Notes: generated by a model from the letters alone, not told the origin. A stretch of 7,635 nt of DNA from Spirochaetaceae bacterium (GCA_030600745.1 JAUVLL010000154.1:1-7635); one strand, 5' to 3'; counted from the first letter of the stretch, positions 1 to 5,950 are shown. Program-made: numbers and translations.

Positions 1-120
1 CCCGGGGATGGCTGCTCCGATAGATATGCCGTATCCAATTCTCTGCCCGATAAGAGTAATAACAGCAACTAAAAAAATAACTTTAAACTGATTTAATATT
101 TTTGCTCCTACACCTTCCAT
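1..120 (-). CDS. small membrane protein, N-terminal part only (DUF3100 partner)
   Basis: Only the first 40 codons are present; the gene runs off the left edge. The start is ATG at 120-118. It shares one base with the TAA of the upstream DUF3100 gene (TAATG overlap), and a strong ribosome binding site (AGGGAGG at 133-127) lies 6 nt before it, inside the end of that gene. The visible residues begin MEGVGAKILNQFKVIFLVAV, then a hydrophobic stretch to about residue 25, a short polar segment and a Gly/Ala-rich stretch, as in a membrane protein. From memory, DUF3100 genes are often followed by a small integral membrane protein of roughly 130-150 residues, and this start resembles that pattern, but the family cannot be confirmed from 40 residues. 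The stop/start overlap implies translational coupling, so the two products are probably made in fixed ratio and may form one complex. Function unknown; a transport role is inference. Confidence 0.75.
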   Translation of the reverse strand, partial: MEGVGAKILNQFKVIFLVAVITLIGQRIGYGISIGAAIPG

Positions 121-965
121 TACTCGCCTCCCTTTTCACGTTCTATCCGAGGTTGAAACTTTTTATACAACCAGTTTGTTAACGGAAGAGCGAGAAATAT
201 GACGCTGTACATTCCCGTAAGAGCAGTAAGAAGATTGCTTGTAGCCGCATAAGCAAGGATTGTTTCTTTCATTGCCGGTACAGCGGTAGCCAGGGAAGCT
301 GATGCTGCAGTCATCATACTGGCACTTCCAATACCGCAGGCCATAGCCAGAGCATATGGATGCAAACCTGTTACTACTGCAAAACCACCAAGAAGTCCGA
401 AGAATATTGTTCCGAACACAGTTCCAATCAGATAAGTACCGAGTACACCGGTACCTTCGGGAGAGGTTATTCCATAGCGCTCTCCGATAATTCCCAGGGT
501 TGGTTCCCTGCATATGCTGACAGTTGCTCCGACAGCTTCTCTTTTCATCCCCAGAAGAACTGCTAAGGGAAAGGCGATAAGAATTGTCGCAAGGTTACCC
601 AGTTCCTGGAGAATAAAAGCGGGACCTGCCTGAATAATCTTCTCTATGGCCGGACCTACCAGGGTTCCGTATTTAACCCCCAGAGGAAGCAGCGAGATCA
701 TTACAAACGCCCCTGCAAGTTCTACTTCATCATCAGAAACAACTTTCTGCAGAACTTTAATAACCTTTCCTAAAACCTGAGGTGTAATCAGAATACCGAT
801 TATCACAGCATAGAGCATCGGCAAAAGCACAACAACACCCGGTCCAACAGGAATCTTGAAAATACCAATCAGCTCCGTGATGATGACAATGACCAGAACA
901 GTCAGATAGAGCTTCACATGAATCCCCATCCTCCCCTTTGTGTCAAGAACATCGTTTTTACTCAT
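120..965 (-). CDS. DUF3100 family integral membrane protein (putative transporter)
   Basis: A polytopic inner-membrane protein of 281 residues with about 7-8 hydrophobic segments. It is recognised as DUF3100 from the N-terminal run with IVIITELIGIFKIPVGPG and VVLLPMLYAVIIGIL, the central LQELGNLATI and GMKREAVGATVSICREPTLGII region, and the C-terminal GIGSASMMTAASASLA and LALPLTNWLYKKF segments. Family function is not established; the Gly/Ala/Ser-rich helices and conserved charged loops suggest a solute carrier (inference). Start choice: an in-frame ATG lies at 971, but AGGAG directly abuts it (zero spacing); the ATG at 965 has the ideal 6-nt spacing, so 965 is preferred. The gene is divergent from the ArsR regulator and overlaps the next small membrane gene by one base. 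A perfect -35 (TTGACA, 1026-1021) precedes it on this strand. The divergent layout suggests control by that regulator, which is inference. Confidence 0.85.
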   Translation of the reverse strand: MSKNDVLDTKGRMGIHVKLYLTVLVIVIITELIGIFKIPVGPGVVVLLPMLYAVIIGILITPQVLGKVIKVLQKVVSDDEVELAGAFVMISLLPLGVKYGTLVGPAIEKIIQAGPAFILQELGNLATILIAFPLAVLLGMKREAVGATVSICREPTLGIIGERYGITSPEGTGVLGTYLIGTVFGTIFFGLLGGFAVVTGLHPYALAMACGIGSASMMTAASASLATAVPAMKETILAYAATSNLLTALTGMYSVIFLALPLTNWLYKKFQPRIEREKGGE

Positions 966-996
966 AGACATCTCCTATACTTGTAAGATACCAATA

Positions 997-1026
997 AGCT
1001 TAAGCCCACTAAAACTGAATTGTCAA
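997..1026 (-). promoter_or_regulatory. candidate promoter of the DUF3100 operon
   Basis: On the minus strand a perfect -35 hexamer TTGACA (1026-1021) is followed after 17-18 nt by a weak -10 (TTAAGC or TAAGCT, about 1003-997). The weak -10 overlaps the 8-bp palindrome TAAGCTTA (995-1002). It would give a leader of roughly 25 nt carrying the AGGAG ribosome binding site. Only the -35 is convincing. Confidence 0.4.
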
Positions 1027-1043
1027 GCAAATAAGCTAAAATC

Positions 1044-1058
1044 ATATACAACTTATAT
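1044..1058. promoter_or_regulatory. candidate operator, ATATA-N5-TATAT inverted repeat
   Basis: A perfect 5-bp inverted repeat (ATATA, 5-nt spacer CAACT, TATAT) lies between the two divergent candidate promoters. ArsR-family repressors commonly bind AT-rich interrupted palindromes in such divergent spacers, so this is a reasonable site for the neighbouring regulator. The arms are short and AT-only, so chance occurrence is quite possible. Confidence 0.25.
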
Positions 1059-1066
1059 AGCTCCGC

Positions 1067-1095
1067 TTGATTTATTGTATTTATTAGTTTAACAT
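1067..1095 (+). promoter_or_regulatory. candidate promoter of the arsR-family gene
   Basis: TTGATT (1067-1072) and TAACAT (1090-1095) are separated by exactly 17 nt. The predicted transcription start, about 1102-1104, coincides with the ATG at 1104. No Shine-Dalgarno sequence is visible, so the message may be leaderless. Confidence 0.4.
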
Positions 1096-1103
1096 ACAGT
1101 GAA

Positions 1104-1421
1104 ATGTTGAATAAAGAGTTCTTAAAAAAAAGATTCACAGTAAACGATAAAGCTTGCACTGAATTATTGAAGATAATGGATCTATTTGCCAGCAAAACCC
1201 GGTTTAGAATACTATGTATCCTCAGGGAACAGGACTTTTGTGTCAGTGATATTGCAGAGATTGTAGAAGAGGGGAAAATATCAAATATCTCCCAGCAGCT
1301 TAAGATCCTGACTATGGCAAACATAATATCCAGGTACAAAGTTGAAAAAAGAGTTTTTTACAAACTTGAGGATAAGCGAATAAGAGATATTGTAGATTAT
1401 CTGCATAAGAAGTTCATGTAA
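1104..1421 (+). CDS. ArsR-family winged-helix transcriptional regulator
   Basis: A 105-residue cytoplasmic DNA-binding protein of normal size for ArsR/SmtB repressors. The fold signature runs from LFASKTRFRILCIL (about 27-40), through the recognition helix region ISNISQQLKIL (about 59-69), to the wing YKVEKRVFYKL (about 78-88) and a final dimerisation helix. Cysteines are at 18, 38 and 46. The usual metal-site motif ELCVCDL is reduced to DFCVSDI, with one cysteine (C46), so a classical As/Cd site is incomplete. C38, in the RILCIL segment, sits where the BigR/SqrR persulfide sensors (recalled) have their first reactive cysteine, but the second, near the C-terminus, is absent. The inducer is therefore unknown. 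The ATG at 1104 has no ribosome binding site and a -10-like element ends 8 nt before it. It is divergent from the DUF3100 operon and 49 bp upstream of the radical SAM gene; either could be its target. Confident as to family, not ligand. Confidence 0.9.
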   Translation: MLNKEFLKKRFTVNDKACTELLKIMDLFASKTRFRILCILREQDFCVSDIAEIVEEGKISNISQQLKILTMANIISRYKVEKRVFYKLEDKRIRDIVDYLHKKFM

Positions 1422-1426
1422 TACCC

Positions 1427-1464
1427 GATACAATCAAAACACTTGTTCAATGATCTGATACAAT
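1427..1464 (+). repeat. direct repeat GATACAAT, two copies 30 bp apart
   Basis: GATACAAT occurs at 1427-1434 and again at 1457-1464, start to start exactly 30 bp (about three helical turns), in the 49-bp gap between the arsR-family gene and the radical SAM gene. The second copy contains the candidate extended -10 of the radical SAM gene. The motif may be a regulator site or duplicated -10 elements; it may also be chance in AT-rich sequence. Confidence 0.4.
1456..1464 (+). promoter_or_regulatory. candidate extended -10 promoter of the radical SAM gene
   Basis: TGATACAAT (1456-1464) fits an extended -10 element (TGN followed by TACAAT, one mismatch from TATAAT). Six bases separate it from the ATG at 1471, so transcription would start at or next to that ATG. 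No good -35 is seen, which is tolerated with an extended -10. No Shine-Dalgarno sequence precedes the gene, consistent with a leaderless message. Confidence 0.4.
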
Positions 1465-1470
1465 AACAGT

Positions 1471-3294
1471 ATGTATTCACACAAAACAGTTTTAGTATCC
1501 TGTAATATAATAAATTCCCCCCAGGCTATGCCTTTGGCAACAGCTATTCTTAAATCATATCAACCTTACAAAACTGAAGTTGATGTAATTTTAAAGAATT
1601 TCCATTTAAATGACACTCCGTTTAAAGCTGCAGAAACTATACTAAAGTGTAATCCGGGCAGCGTAGGACTTTCCATTTACATCTGGAATAGAGATTTCCT
1701 GGTCCAGACTGCTGAACTGATAAAAGCTGAAAATAAGGATATCATTATTTTTGCCGGTGGTGCAGAAATTACAGCAGCAGCTCTCAGCCTGATGGATAAT
1801 AATAACTTTAACTATCTGATAAGAGGAGAAGGAGAGATTCCTTTCGTTAAGTTACTGGAATTTCTGACTGGAAAAGAGAAGATAAAACCAGGCAAACTAT
1901 TAAACATGTCCTGGTTAAACGATCTGGAGCTTATCCCTTCACCATTTCTCAGTTCAAACCTCGATCCTGCTGATTGGGATGGGCTTTTGTGGGAACTCTC
2001 CAGAGGCTGCCCTTATAATTGCTCATTCTGTTCAGAATCCCGGGGAGTTAAGGGTGTCAGATATTATAGAGAAGAAAGAATTCGTAAAGAACTGATTTTG
2101 TTTGAAGAAAAAAAAACAGAGCAGATTTTTGTATTGGATCCTACCTTTAATATTGATAGAGACAGGGCACTTGGTATAATTGGGTTAATCAAAGAATATG
2201 CTCCTAATATTCATTTTATATTTGAAATTCGGGCAGAATTACTGGACGAAGAACTTGCAGCAGCCTTTGCAGAATTGCACTGTTCCCTGCAGATAGGACT
2301 GCAAAGTTCCCGGATAAATGTACTAAAAAATGTAAACAGAAGTTTTGATCCTGATCAATTTTCTAAAAAGATCAGTTTACTGAATAAATACGGTGCCGTT
2401 TTCGGACTGGATTTAATATATGGATTACCTGGAGATACAATAAGTGGATTTTTGGGTAGCCTTGATTATGCATTGAATCAGATCCCAAACCATCTGGATA
2501 TATTCAGATTATCAGTCTTTCCCGGGACTGTATTATATGAGGAAGCAGAATCTTTTAATCTTCTATTTGAAGAAAATGTTCCTTACTCTGTTATATCAAG
2601 TCCCGGGTACAATAACACAGAGTTAGATAAATCTGAAAAAATTGCACATGCTGTAGATATATTCTATAACAAAGGGAAATCTGCCGGCTGGTTTCTTTCA
2701 ATAACTGATATCCTGGATATCTCTCCGTCAAAGTTTTTTATAGAATTCAGCACTTTTCTAATAGATCATAATACTTTAACTAATCTATATGAGTTACAGC
2801 ATAAATTTCTGGAACACATATTCGCACAGAGAAATAAAACAGACTACCTGCCGACTGCACTGGATTTATGCAAATTCCACTATCTGTATTCAGAGGCATT
2901 GTATGCTGAACCCAAATCCACAGGCAGTATAGTAGAAGAATCTTCACTATTGAATGAAAGATTCACCAGAAGCTCTGCTTTAAAAACAGGTGGTTTCAAC
3001 TTTGATGTAACTCTTTATGCAGAACAGGGAATGATTGATATCCGGGATTTCGTAAAAAATAATATCCGGGAAAAATCATATGCACTGATTTTTAATAACA
3101 GATATGAAATAGAGACACTGGCAGTTGAAAAATACATCTATGATATAGTAGAAAAAATAACCGGAGAGTACACTCTTTCAGAGATTTTCGGGCAACTGGA
3201 TATTGAACCTGCAGATGTTGAAGAGTTTATTGGTTTTCTTTTGGAATTGAGTTTAATCGTCCCTGAGAACTCAGGGACAATAGTATCAAAATAA
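1471..3294 (+). CDS. B12-binding-domain radical SAM protein, DUF4080 type, with PqqD-like C-terminus
   Basis: A 607-residue predicted cytoplasmic iron-sulfur enzyme. Residues 1-135 form a Rossmann-like cobalamin-binding-type domain (VGLSIYIWNRDFL, IIIFAGGAEIT, RGEGEIPF at 118-125) without the DxHxxG cobalamin-ligand motif, as in many members of this class. The radical SAM core (about 172-400) has the 4Fe-4S cysteines C180, C184 and C187 in RGCPYNCSFC, plus DLIYGLPGD at 314-322. The following region (about 400-500; FPGTVLYEEAESFNL, YSVISSPGYNNTELDK) matches DUF4080. The last part (about 537-600; YALIFNNRYEIE, YDIVEKITGEYTLSEIF, EEFIGFLLELSLIV) reads like a PqqD/RiPP-recognition-type winged helix. 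Chemistry (methylation or other radical reaction) and substrate are unknown; no precursor peptide gene was recognised nearby. It may be co-transcribed with the arsR-family gene or use its own extended -10. The start has no Shine-Dalgarno sequence. A strong hairpin overlaps its final codons. Confidence 0.88.
   Translation: MYSHKTVLVSCNIINSPQAMPLATAILKSYQPYKTEVDVILKNFHLNDTPFKAAETILKCNPGSVGLSIYIWNRDFLVQTAELIKAENKDIIIFAGGAEITAAALSLMDNNNFNYLIRGEGEIPFVKLLEFLTGKEKIKPGKLLNMSWLNDLELIPSPFLSSNLDPADWDGLLWELSRGCPYNCSFCSESRGVKGVRYYREERIRKELILFEEKKTEQIFVLDPTFNIDRDRALGIIGLIKEYAPNIHFIFEIRAELLDEELAAAFAELHCSLQIGLQSSRINVLKNVNRSFDPDQFSKKISLLNKYGAVFGLDLIYGLPGDTISGFLGSLDYALNQIPNHLDIFRLSVFPGTVLYEEAESFNLLFEENVPYSVISSPGYNNTELDKSEKIAHAVDIFYNKGKSAGWFLSITDILDISPSKFFIEFSTFLIDHNTLTNLYELQHKFLEHIFAQRNKTDYLPTALDLCKFHYLYSEALYAEPKSTGSIVEESSLLNERFTRSSALKTGGFNFDVTLYAEQGMIDIRDFVKNNIREKSYALIFNNRYEIETLAVEKYIYDIVEKITGEYTLSEIFGQLDIEPADVEEFIGFLLELSLIVPENSGTIVSK
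3259..3278. terminator. perfect hairpin at the end of the radical SAM gene, possible terminator between convergent genes
   Basis: GTCCCTGAG and CTCAGGGAC form a perfect 9-bp inverted repeat around AA; physically this is likely an 8-bp stem with loop GAAC. It lies inside the last codons of the radical SAM gene, 40 bp before the stop of the convergent aldo/keto reductase gene. No U-run follows on either strand, so it is not a canonical intrinsic terminator. Its place between converging genes suggests a bidirectional stop or 3' stabiliser. The hairpin is seen; the function is inferred. Confidence 0.45.
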
Positions 3295-3317
3295 TTTCTG
3301 GAATATAATTGAATTTA

Positions 3318-4349
3318 TTAGCCTGCATCACTGGAAGTGGACCATAAATTAATACCACCTTCCAATGCATATTTGTCTATTTCATTTAATTCAGCATCAG
3401 AAAAATTCAAATTTTTAAGAGCATCAACATTCTGCTCAATCTGATTAACACTGCTGGCACCAATTAAAACCGATGTAACCTGTGGTTTATTCAGATTCCA
3501 GGCAAGGGCCATCTGTGCAAGAGTTTGTCCCCGGCCTTTGGCTATTTTATTTAAGCTTTTAATATTAGATATGTTCTTTTCTGTAAGAAGTTTCTTACTC
3601 AAAGCAGTTCCACTTTTACCAGCTCTTGAATCTGCAGGAACTTCATTTAAATATCTATCACTTAACATTCCCTGGGCTAAAGGTGAAAATGTTATACATC
3701 CGACACCCTCTTTTTCCAGGGTTCCAAGAAGCTTATCCTCAATCCAGCGGTTTAACATTGAGTAGGAAGGCTGATGAATTAACATTGGTGTACCCATTTC
3801 TCTTAAAATCTTAACAGCTTCCTCTGTCTTTTTTGCTGAATAGGAGGAGATACCTGCATAGAGAGCTTTACCCTGTTTTACGGCTGAATCGAGAGCCCCC
3901 ATTGTTTCTTCCAACGGAGTATTCGGATCAAATCGATGACTATAGAAGATATCTACATAGTCCAGTCCCATCCTCTTAAGACTCTGATCCAGGCTGGAGA
4001 GTAAATATTTTCGTGACCCCCATTCTCCATAGGGACCAGGCCACATATCGTACCCTGCTTTTGATGAGATTATCAGTTCATCTCTAAAAGGGATTAAATT
4101 TTGTTTAAAAATCTTCCCGAAGTTTTCCTCTGCAGATCCGTAGGGAGGACCATAGTTATTGGCCAGATCAAAATGAGTGATCCCGAGGTCAAAGGCCCTA
4201 AGTACCATCTGACGGGCATTTTCAAACACATCTGCCCCGCCGAAATTATGCCACAGCCCCAGAGAAACAGCAGGCAGTTTTAAACCACTGCGGCCGCATC
4301 TGTTATAAACCATAGAATCGTATCGATTTTCATTAGGTGAATAGATCAT
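3318..4349 (-). CDS. yghZ: aldo/keto reductase, YghZ/Gpr type (L-glyceraldehyde 3-phosphate reductase)
   Basis: A 343-residue cytoplasmic NADPH-dependent reductase with an (alpha/beta)8 barrel. It follows E. coli YghZ (also called Gpr) almost end to end: RCGRSGLKLPAVSLGLWHNF at the N-terminus, DLGITHFDLANNYGPP, SSKAGYDMWPGPYG, SLDQSLKRMGL, YVDIFYSHR, LIHQPSYSMLNRW, TSVLIGASSVNQIEQNV, and a C-terminal INLWSTSSD. The catalytic tetrad is complete: D61, Y66, K97 and H138. YghZ reduces L-glyceraldehyde 3-phosphate and detoxifies methylglyoxal; the close match supports the same role here. The start is certain: AGGAGG (4360-4355) lies 5 nt before the ATG. It follows vapC by 33 bp on the same strand. 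A -10-like TATGAT (4381-4376) could give it its own promoter, although no good -35 is seen. It converges on the radical SAM gene with a 23-bp gap. Confidence 0.95.
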   Translation of the reverse strand: MIYSPNENRYDSMVYNRCGRSGLKLPAVSLGLWHNFGGADVFENARQMVLRAFDLGITHFDLANNYGPPYGSAEENFGKIFKQNLIPFRDELIISSKAGYDMWPGPYGEWGSRKYLLSSLDQSLKRMGLDYVDIFYSHRFDPNTPLEETMGALDSAVKQGKALYAGISSYSAKKTEEAVKILREMGTPMLIHQPSYSMLNRWIEDKLLGTLEKEGVGCITFSPLAQGMLSDRYLNEVPADSRAGKSGTALSKKLLTEKNISNIKSLNKIAKGRGQTLAQMALAWNLNKPQVTSVLIGASSVNQIEQNVDALKNLNFSDAELNEIDKYALEGGINLWSTSSDAG

Positions 4350-4382
4350 ACTTTCCTCCTGATTTTCTTAGTGTTATCATAT

Positions 4383-4739
4383 TCAATATGCCAGTCTAAG
4401 TTTATCTGCAGCAGAATTCAATCTCTTATCCGCTGTCCACAAAGATACTCCCATCAGCTGAGCAGAAGCCAATAAGTGAATGTCAACAAAACCTATTCCA
4501 TTTCCCATAAGATGATTTTGATCAATAAAAAACAGAAACTCATTAAAATCAACAACCTGAGTCATAGGAAGAGCCTGAAGTAAGGAAAGAATTTCATTAC
4601 GGTTTTTCATATTTCCACAGGCAAGCTCTCCTATAATAAAGGGATGGCACATGACCTCAGCATTCATCAACAACTTTTCAAGCTGTCGATTGCCTTCACG
4701 AAAATGTGTAATCCAAACTGAAGTATCAACAAGAATCAT
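4383..4739 (-). CDS. vapC: VapC toxin, PIN-domain ribonuclease
   Basis: A 118-residue PIN-domain endoribonuclease, the toxin of a type II toxin-antitoxin pair; VapC proteins cut tRNA or rRNA using Mg2+ or Mn2+. All four acidic active-site positions are present: D5 (ILVDTSVW), E38 (IIGELACG), D86 (GIGFVDIHLLASA) and D104 (LWTADKRL). Length is normal and no frameshift is seen, so the toxin is probably active. The gene begins 8 nt after the vapB stop, with no strong ribosome binding site in the gap, suggesting translation coupled to the antitoxin. The RNA target cannot be read from the sequence. Confidence 0.95.
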   Translation of the reverse strand: MILVDTSVWITHFREGNRQLEKLLMNAEVMCHPFIIGELACGNMKNRNEILSLLQALPMTQVVDFNEFLFFIDQNHLMGNGIGFVDIHLLASAQLMGVSLWTADKRLNSAADKLRLAY

Positions 4740-4747
4740 AACTACTG

Positions 4748-4939
4748 CTATGCAGACTGTCGTCTTGGAATAGAATCCAGTTTTTTTTCGGTTCCTCCAA
4801 GTTTAGCAAGTCTTTTACTGCTTTCCAGAGCAATCAAAGCTTCCAAACCCAGACGTACCAGAGATGTTTTCTCTTTAATACCTGTCAATTTGGATGCTTC
4901 TTCCAATATTTTATCGTCTATGTTTAGTGTTGTTCTCAT
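4748..4939 (-). CDS. vapB: VapB antitoxin, ribbon-helix-helix type
   Basis: A 63-residue antitoxin. The N-terminus (MRTTLNIDDKILEEASKLTG) is the ribbon-helix-helix DNA-binding part; the C-terminus (KRLAKLGGTEKKLDSIPRR) is the typical toxin-wrapping tail that occupies the PIN active site. An upstream in-frame ATG at 4945 would add Met-His. The ATG at 4939 is preferred because MRTTLNI is the usual family start and because the predicted transcription start falls almost on it. No Shine-Dalgarno sequence precedes either ATG, so translation may be leaderless. It should repress its own operon, with VapC as corepressor, through the inverted repeat directly upstream. Confidence 0.93.
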   Translation of the reverse strand: MRTTLNIDDKILEEASKLTGIKEKTSLVRLGLEALIALESSKRLAKLGGTEKKLDSIPRRQSA

Positions 4940-4966
4940 ATGCATTAATATGTATGTTTAATGCAT
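4940..4966. promoter_or_regulatory. vapBC operator, perfect 9-9-9 inverted repeat
   Basis: ATGCATTAA (4940-4948), a 9-nt spacer, then TTAATGCAT (4958-4966) form a perfect 9-bp inverted repeat that ends one base before the preferred vapB ATG. It covers the -10 region of the vapBC promoter. Position and symmetry fit the autoregulatory site of a ribbon-helix-helix VapB-VapC complex. Confidence 0.7.
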
Positions 4967-4975
4967 GCAAGTCAA
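4947..4975 (-). promoter_or_regulatory. candidate vapBC promoter
   Basis: On the minus strand TTGACT (4975-4970) is a near-consensus -35. With 17-nt spacing the -10 is CATATT (4952-4947). The predicted start lies about 7 nt further on, almost exactly at the ATG at 4939. The -10 is weak, but the element sits within the inverted repeat, as expected for an autorepressed operon. Confidence 0.5.
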
Positions 4976-4990
4976 GGGATTGATATTAAA

Positions 4991-5902
4991 TTATACTTTT
5001 TCCGCTTCATAGTTAGCAAGAAGTATTCCCGGAACTATAAGCAGCATGCTGTAGAAATGAACTATACTGATCTCTTCTCCTAATAGAAACCAGGCTAAAA
5101 ATCCGCTAAAAAGAGGAAGAGTATAATAAACCATACCTGCTTTGGAAGGACCGACAGATGCAACTGCTTTGTTCCATAAAACAAAAGCCGAAAGGGAAGC
5201 AAAAATACCAACATAAAGAATTGCAAAAACTATTCTTGTTTCAAATACCGGAATAGGGTTAGTTATAGAATCCCATACAAAAAAAGGAAACAGCATTATC
5301 AACCCCAAAATGAAGGTGCTTAATTGAAGGGTCCAGATGCTTAACTCCTTAGGTTTGCGTCTTATTAAAATAGAGTAAACAGCAAAAATTATTGAGGCTA
5401 ACAGCATCCAGAAATCACCTATCGCAAATGTTAAATTCAGGAGTCTGGAAAAATCTCCCCTGGTAATTAGTGAAACGACCCCTACTGCAACAAGAAGGAT
5501 CCCTATTCCCTTGTTAACAGTAAACAGCTCACTAAAAAAGAACCGGGAAAGTATGATAATGAAAATTGGGAATGTAATAGATATAAGGGAGAGGTTAATA
5601 GCTGTGGTTGTATGTCCGGCAAAATATATCAGCGTGTTGAAAATAGTAATTCCCAATAATGCAGTAATTACAAGATAGAGGATATTCTTTTTTACAAAAT
5701 CCCATTCGGAAATAAGTTTTTTTAAAGCAAAAGGCATAAATACCAATACTGCAACCACCCATCTCCAAAAGGCAAGGGTAACTGGTGTAATACTGGTACT
5801 AAGACCCCTGGCAATTATGAAATTAGCTGACCAGATAGCAGTTGCACCTATGGCAAATGTATACCCTGTAAATTGTTGTCGATTTATTTGTTTGCTGCCC
5901 AA
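4991..5902 (-). CDS. EamA/DMT-family permease
   Basis: An inner-membrane drug/metabolite-superfamily carrier with two EamA repeats of five helices each, ten predicted membrane segments in all. Repeat 1 starts at TGYTFAIGATAIWSANFIIA and includes TPVTLAFWRW, NTLIYFAGHTTTAINLSLI and SITFPIFIIILSRFFFSE. Repeat 2 starts at GDFWMLLASIIFAVYSILIRR and includes ASLSAFVLWNKAVASVGPSKA, then the Pro/Gly-rich YTLPLFSGFLAWFLLGEEIS. The substrate is unknown; such proteins usually export amino acids or metabolites. Start choice: an upstream ATG pair at 5944/5941 has no ribosome binding site and sits on a -10-like TATAAC. The TTG at 5902 has AGGAGA (5916-5911) at good spacing and puts the first helix near the N-terminus, so 303 residues is preferred over 317. 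It is divergent from the DUF1576 gene. The next gene on the strand, vapB, starts 51 bp downstream. Confidence 0.88.
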   Translation of the reverse strand: MGSKQINRQQFTGYTFAIGATAIWSANFIIARGLSTSITPVTLAFWRWVVAVLVFMPFALKKLISEWDFVKKNILYLVITALLGITIFNTLIYFAGHTTTAINLSLISITFPIFIIILSRFFFSELFTVNKGIGILLVAVGVVSLITRGDFSRLLNLTFAIGDFWMLLASIIFAVYSILIRRKPKELSIWTLQLSTFILGLIMLFPFFVWDSITNPIPVFETRIVFAILYVGIFASLSAFVLWNKAVASVGPSKAGMVYYTLPLFSGFLAWFLLGEEISIVHFYSMLLIVPGILLANYEAEKV

Positions 5903-5944
5903 TTTAAACTTCTCCTGTTTTTTGTATGTAAAGTTCAACATCAT

Positions 5945-5950
5945 GTTATA
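5945..5950 (-). promoter_or_regulatory. candidate -10 of the EamA permease gene
   Basis: TATAAC (5950-5945 on the minus strand) differs from TATAAT at one base. No good -35 is seen 16-18 nt upstream. Transcription from about 5938 would leave out the upstream ATG and give a roughly 35-nt leader carrying AGGAGA before the TTG at 5902, which supports the shorter start. Confidence 0.3.

Noticed and set aside
163..566. ORFs of 116 (-) and 68 (+) codons within the DUF3100 gene
   Set aside because: Shadow frames with low-complexity Cys/Ser/Tyr-rich translations, overlapping a well-supported family member.
962..1339. A 125-codon minus-strand ORF opposite the arsR-family gene
   Set aside because: It lies antisense to a clear ArsR-family domain and crosses the promoter spacer; no recognisable motif.
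1422..1470. A small RiPP precursor peptide gene beside the radical SAM gene
   Set aside because: The 49-bp gap is too short for a normal precursor gene and no ATG-SD pair was found in it.
3295..3317. U-rich tail making the 3259-3278 hairpin a classical intrinsic terminator
   Set aside because: The sequence after the stem is mixed A/T with no run of U on either strand.
3538..4283. Three plus-strand ORFs opposite the aldo/keto reductase
   Set aside because: The opposite strand encodes a full-length YghZ homologue with an intact catalytic tetrad and strong ribosome binding site.
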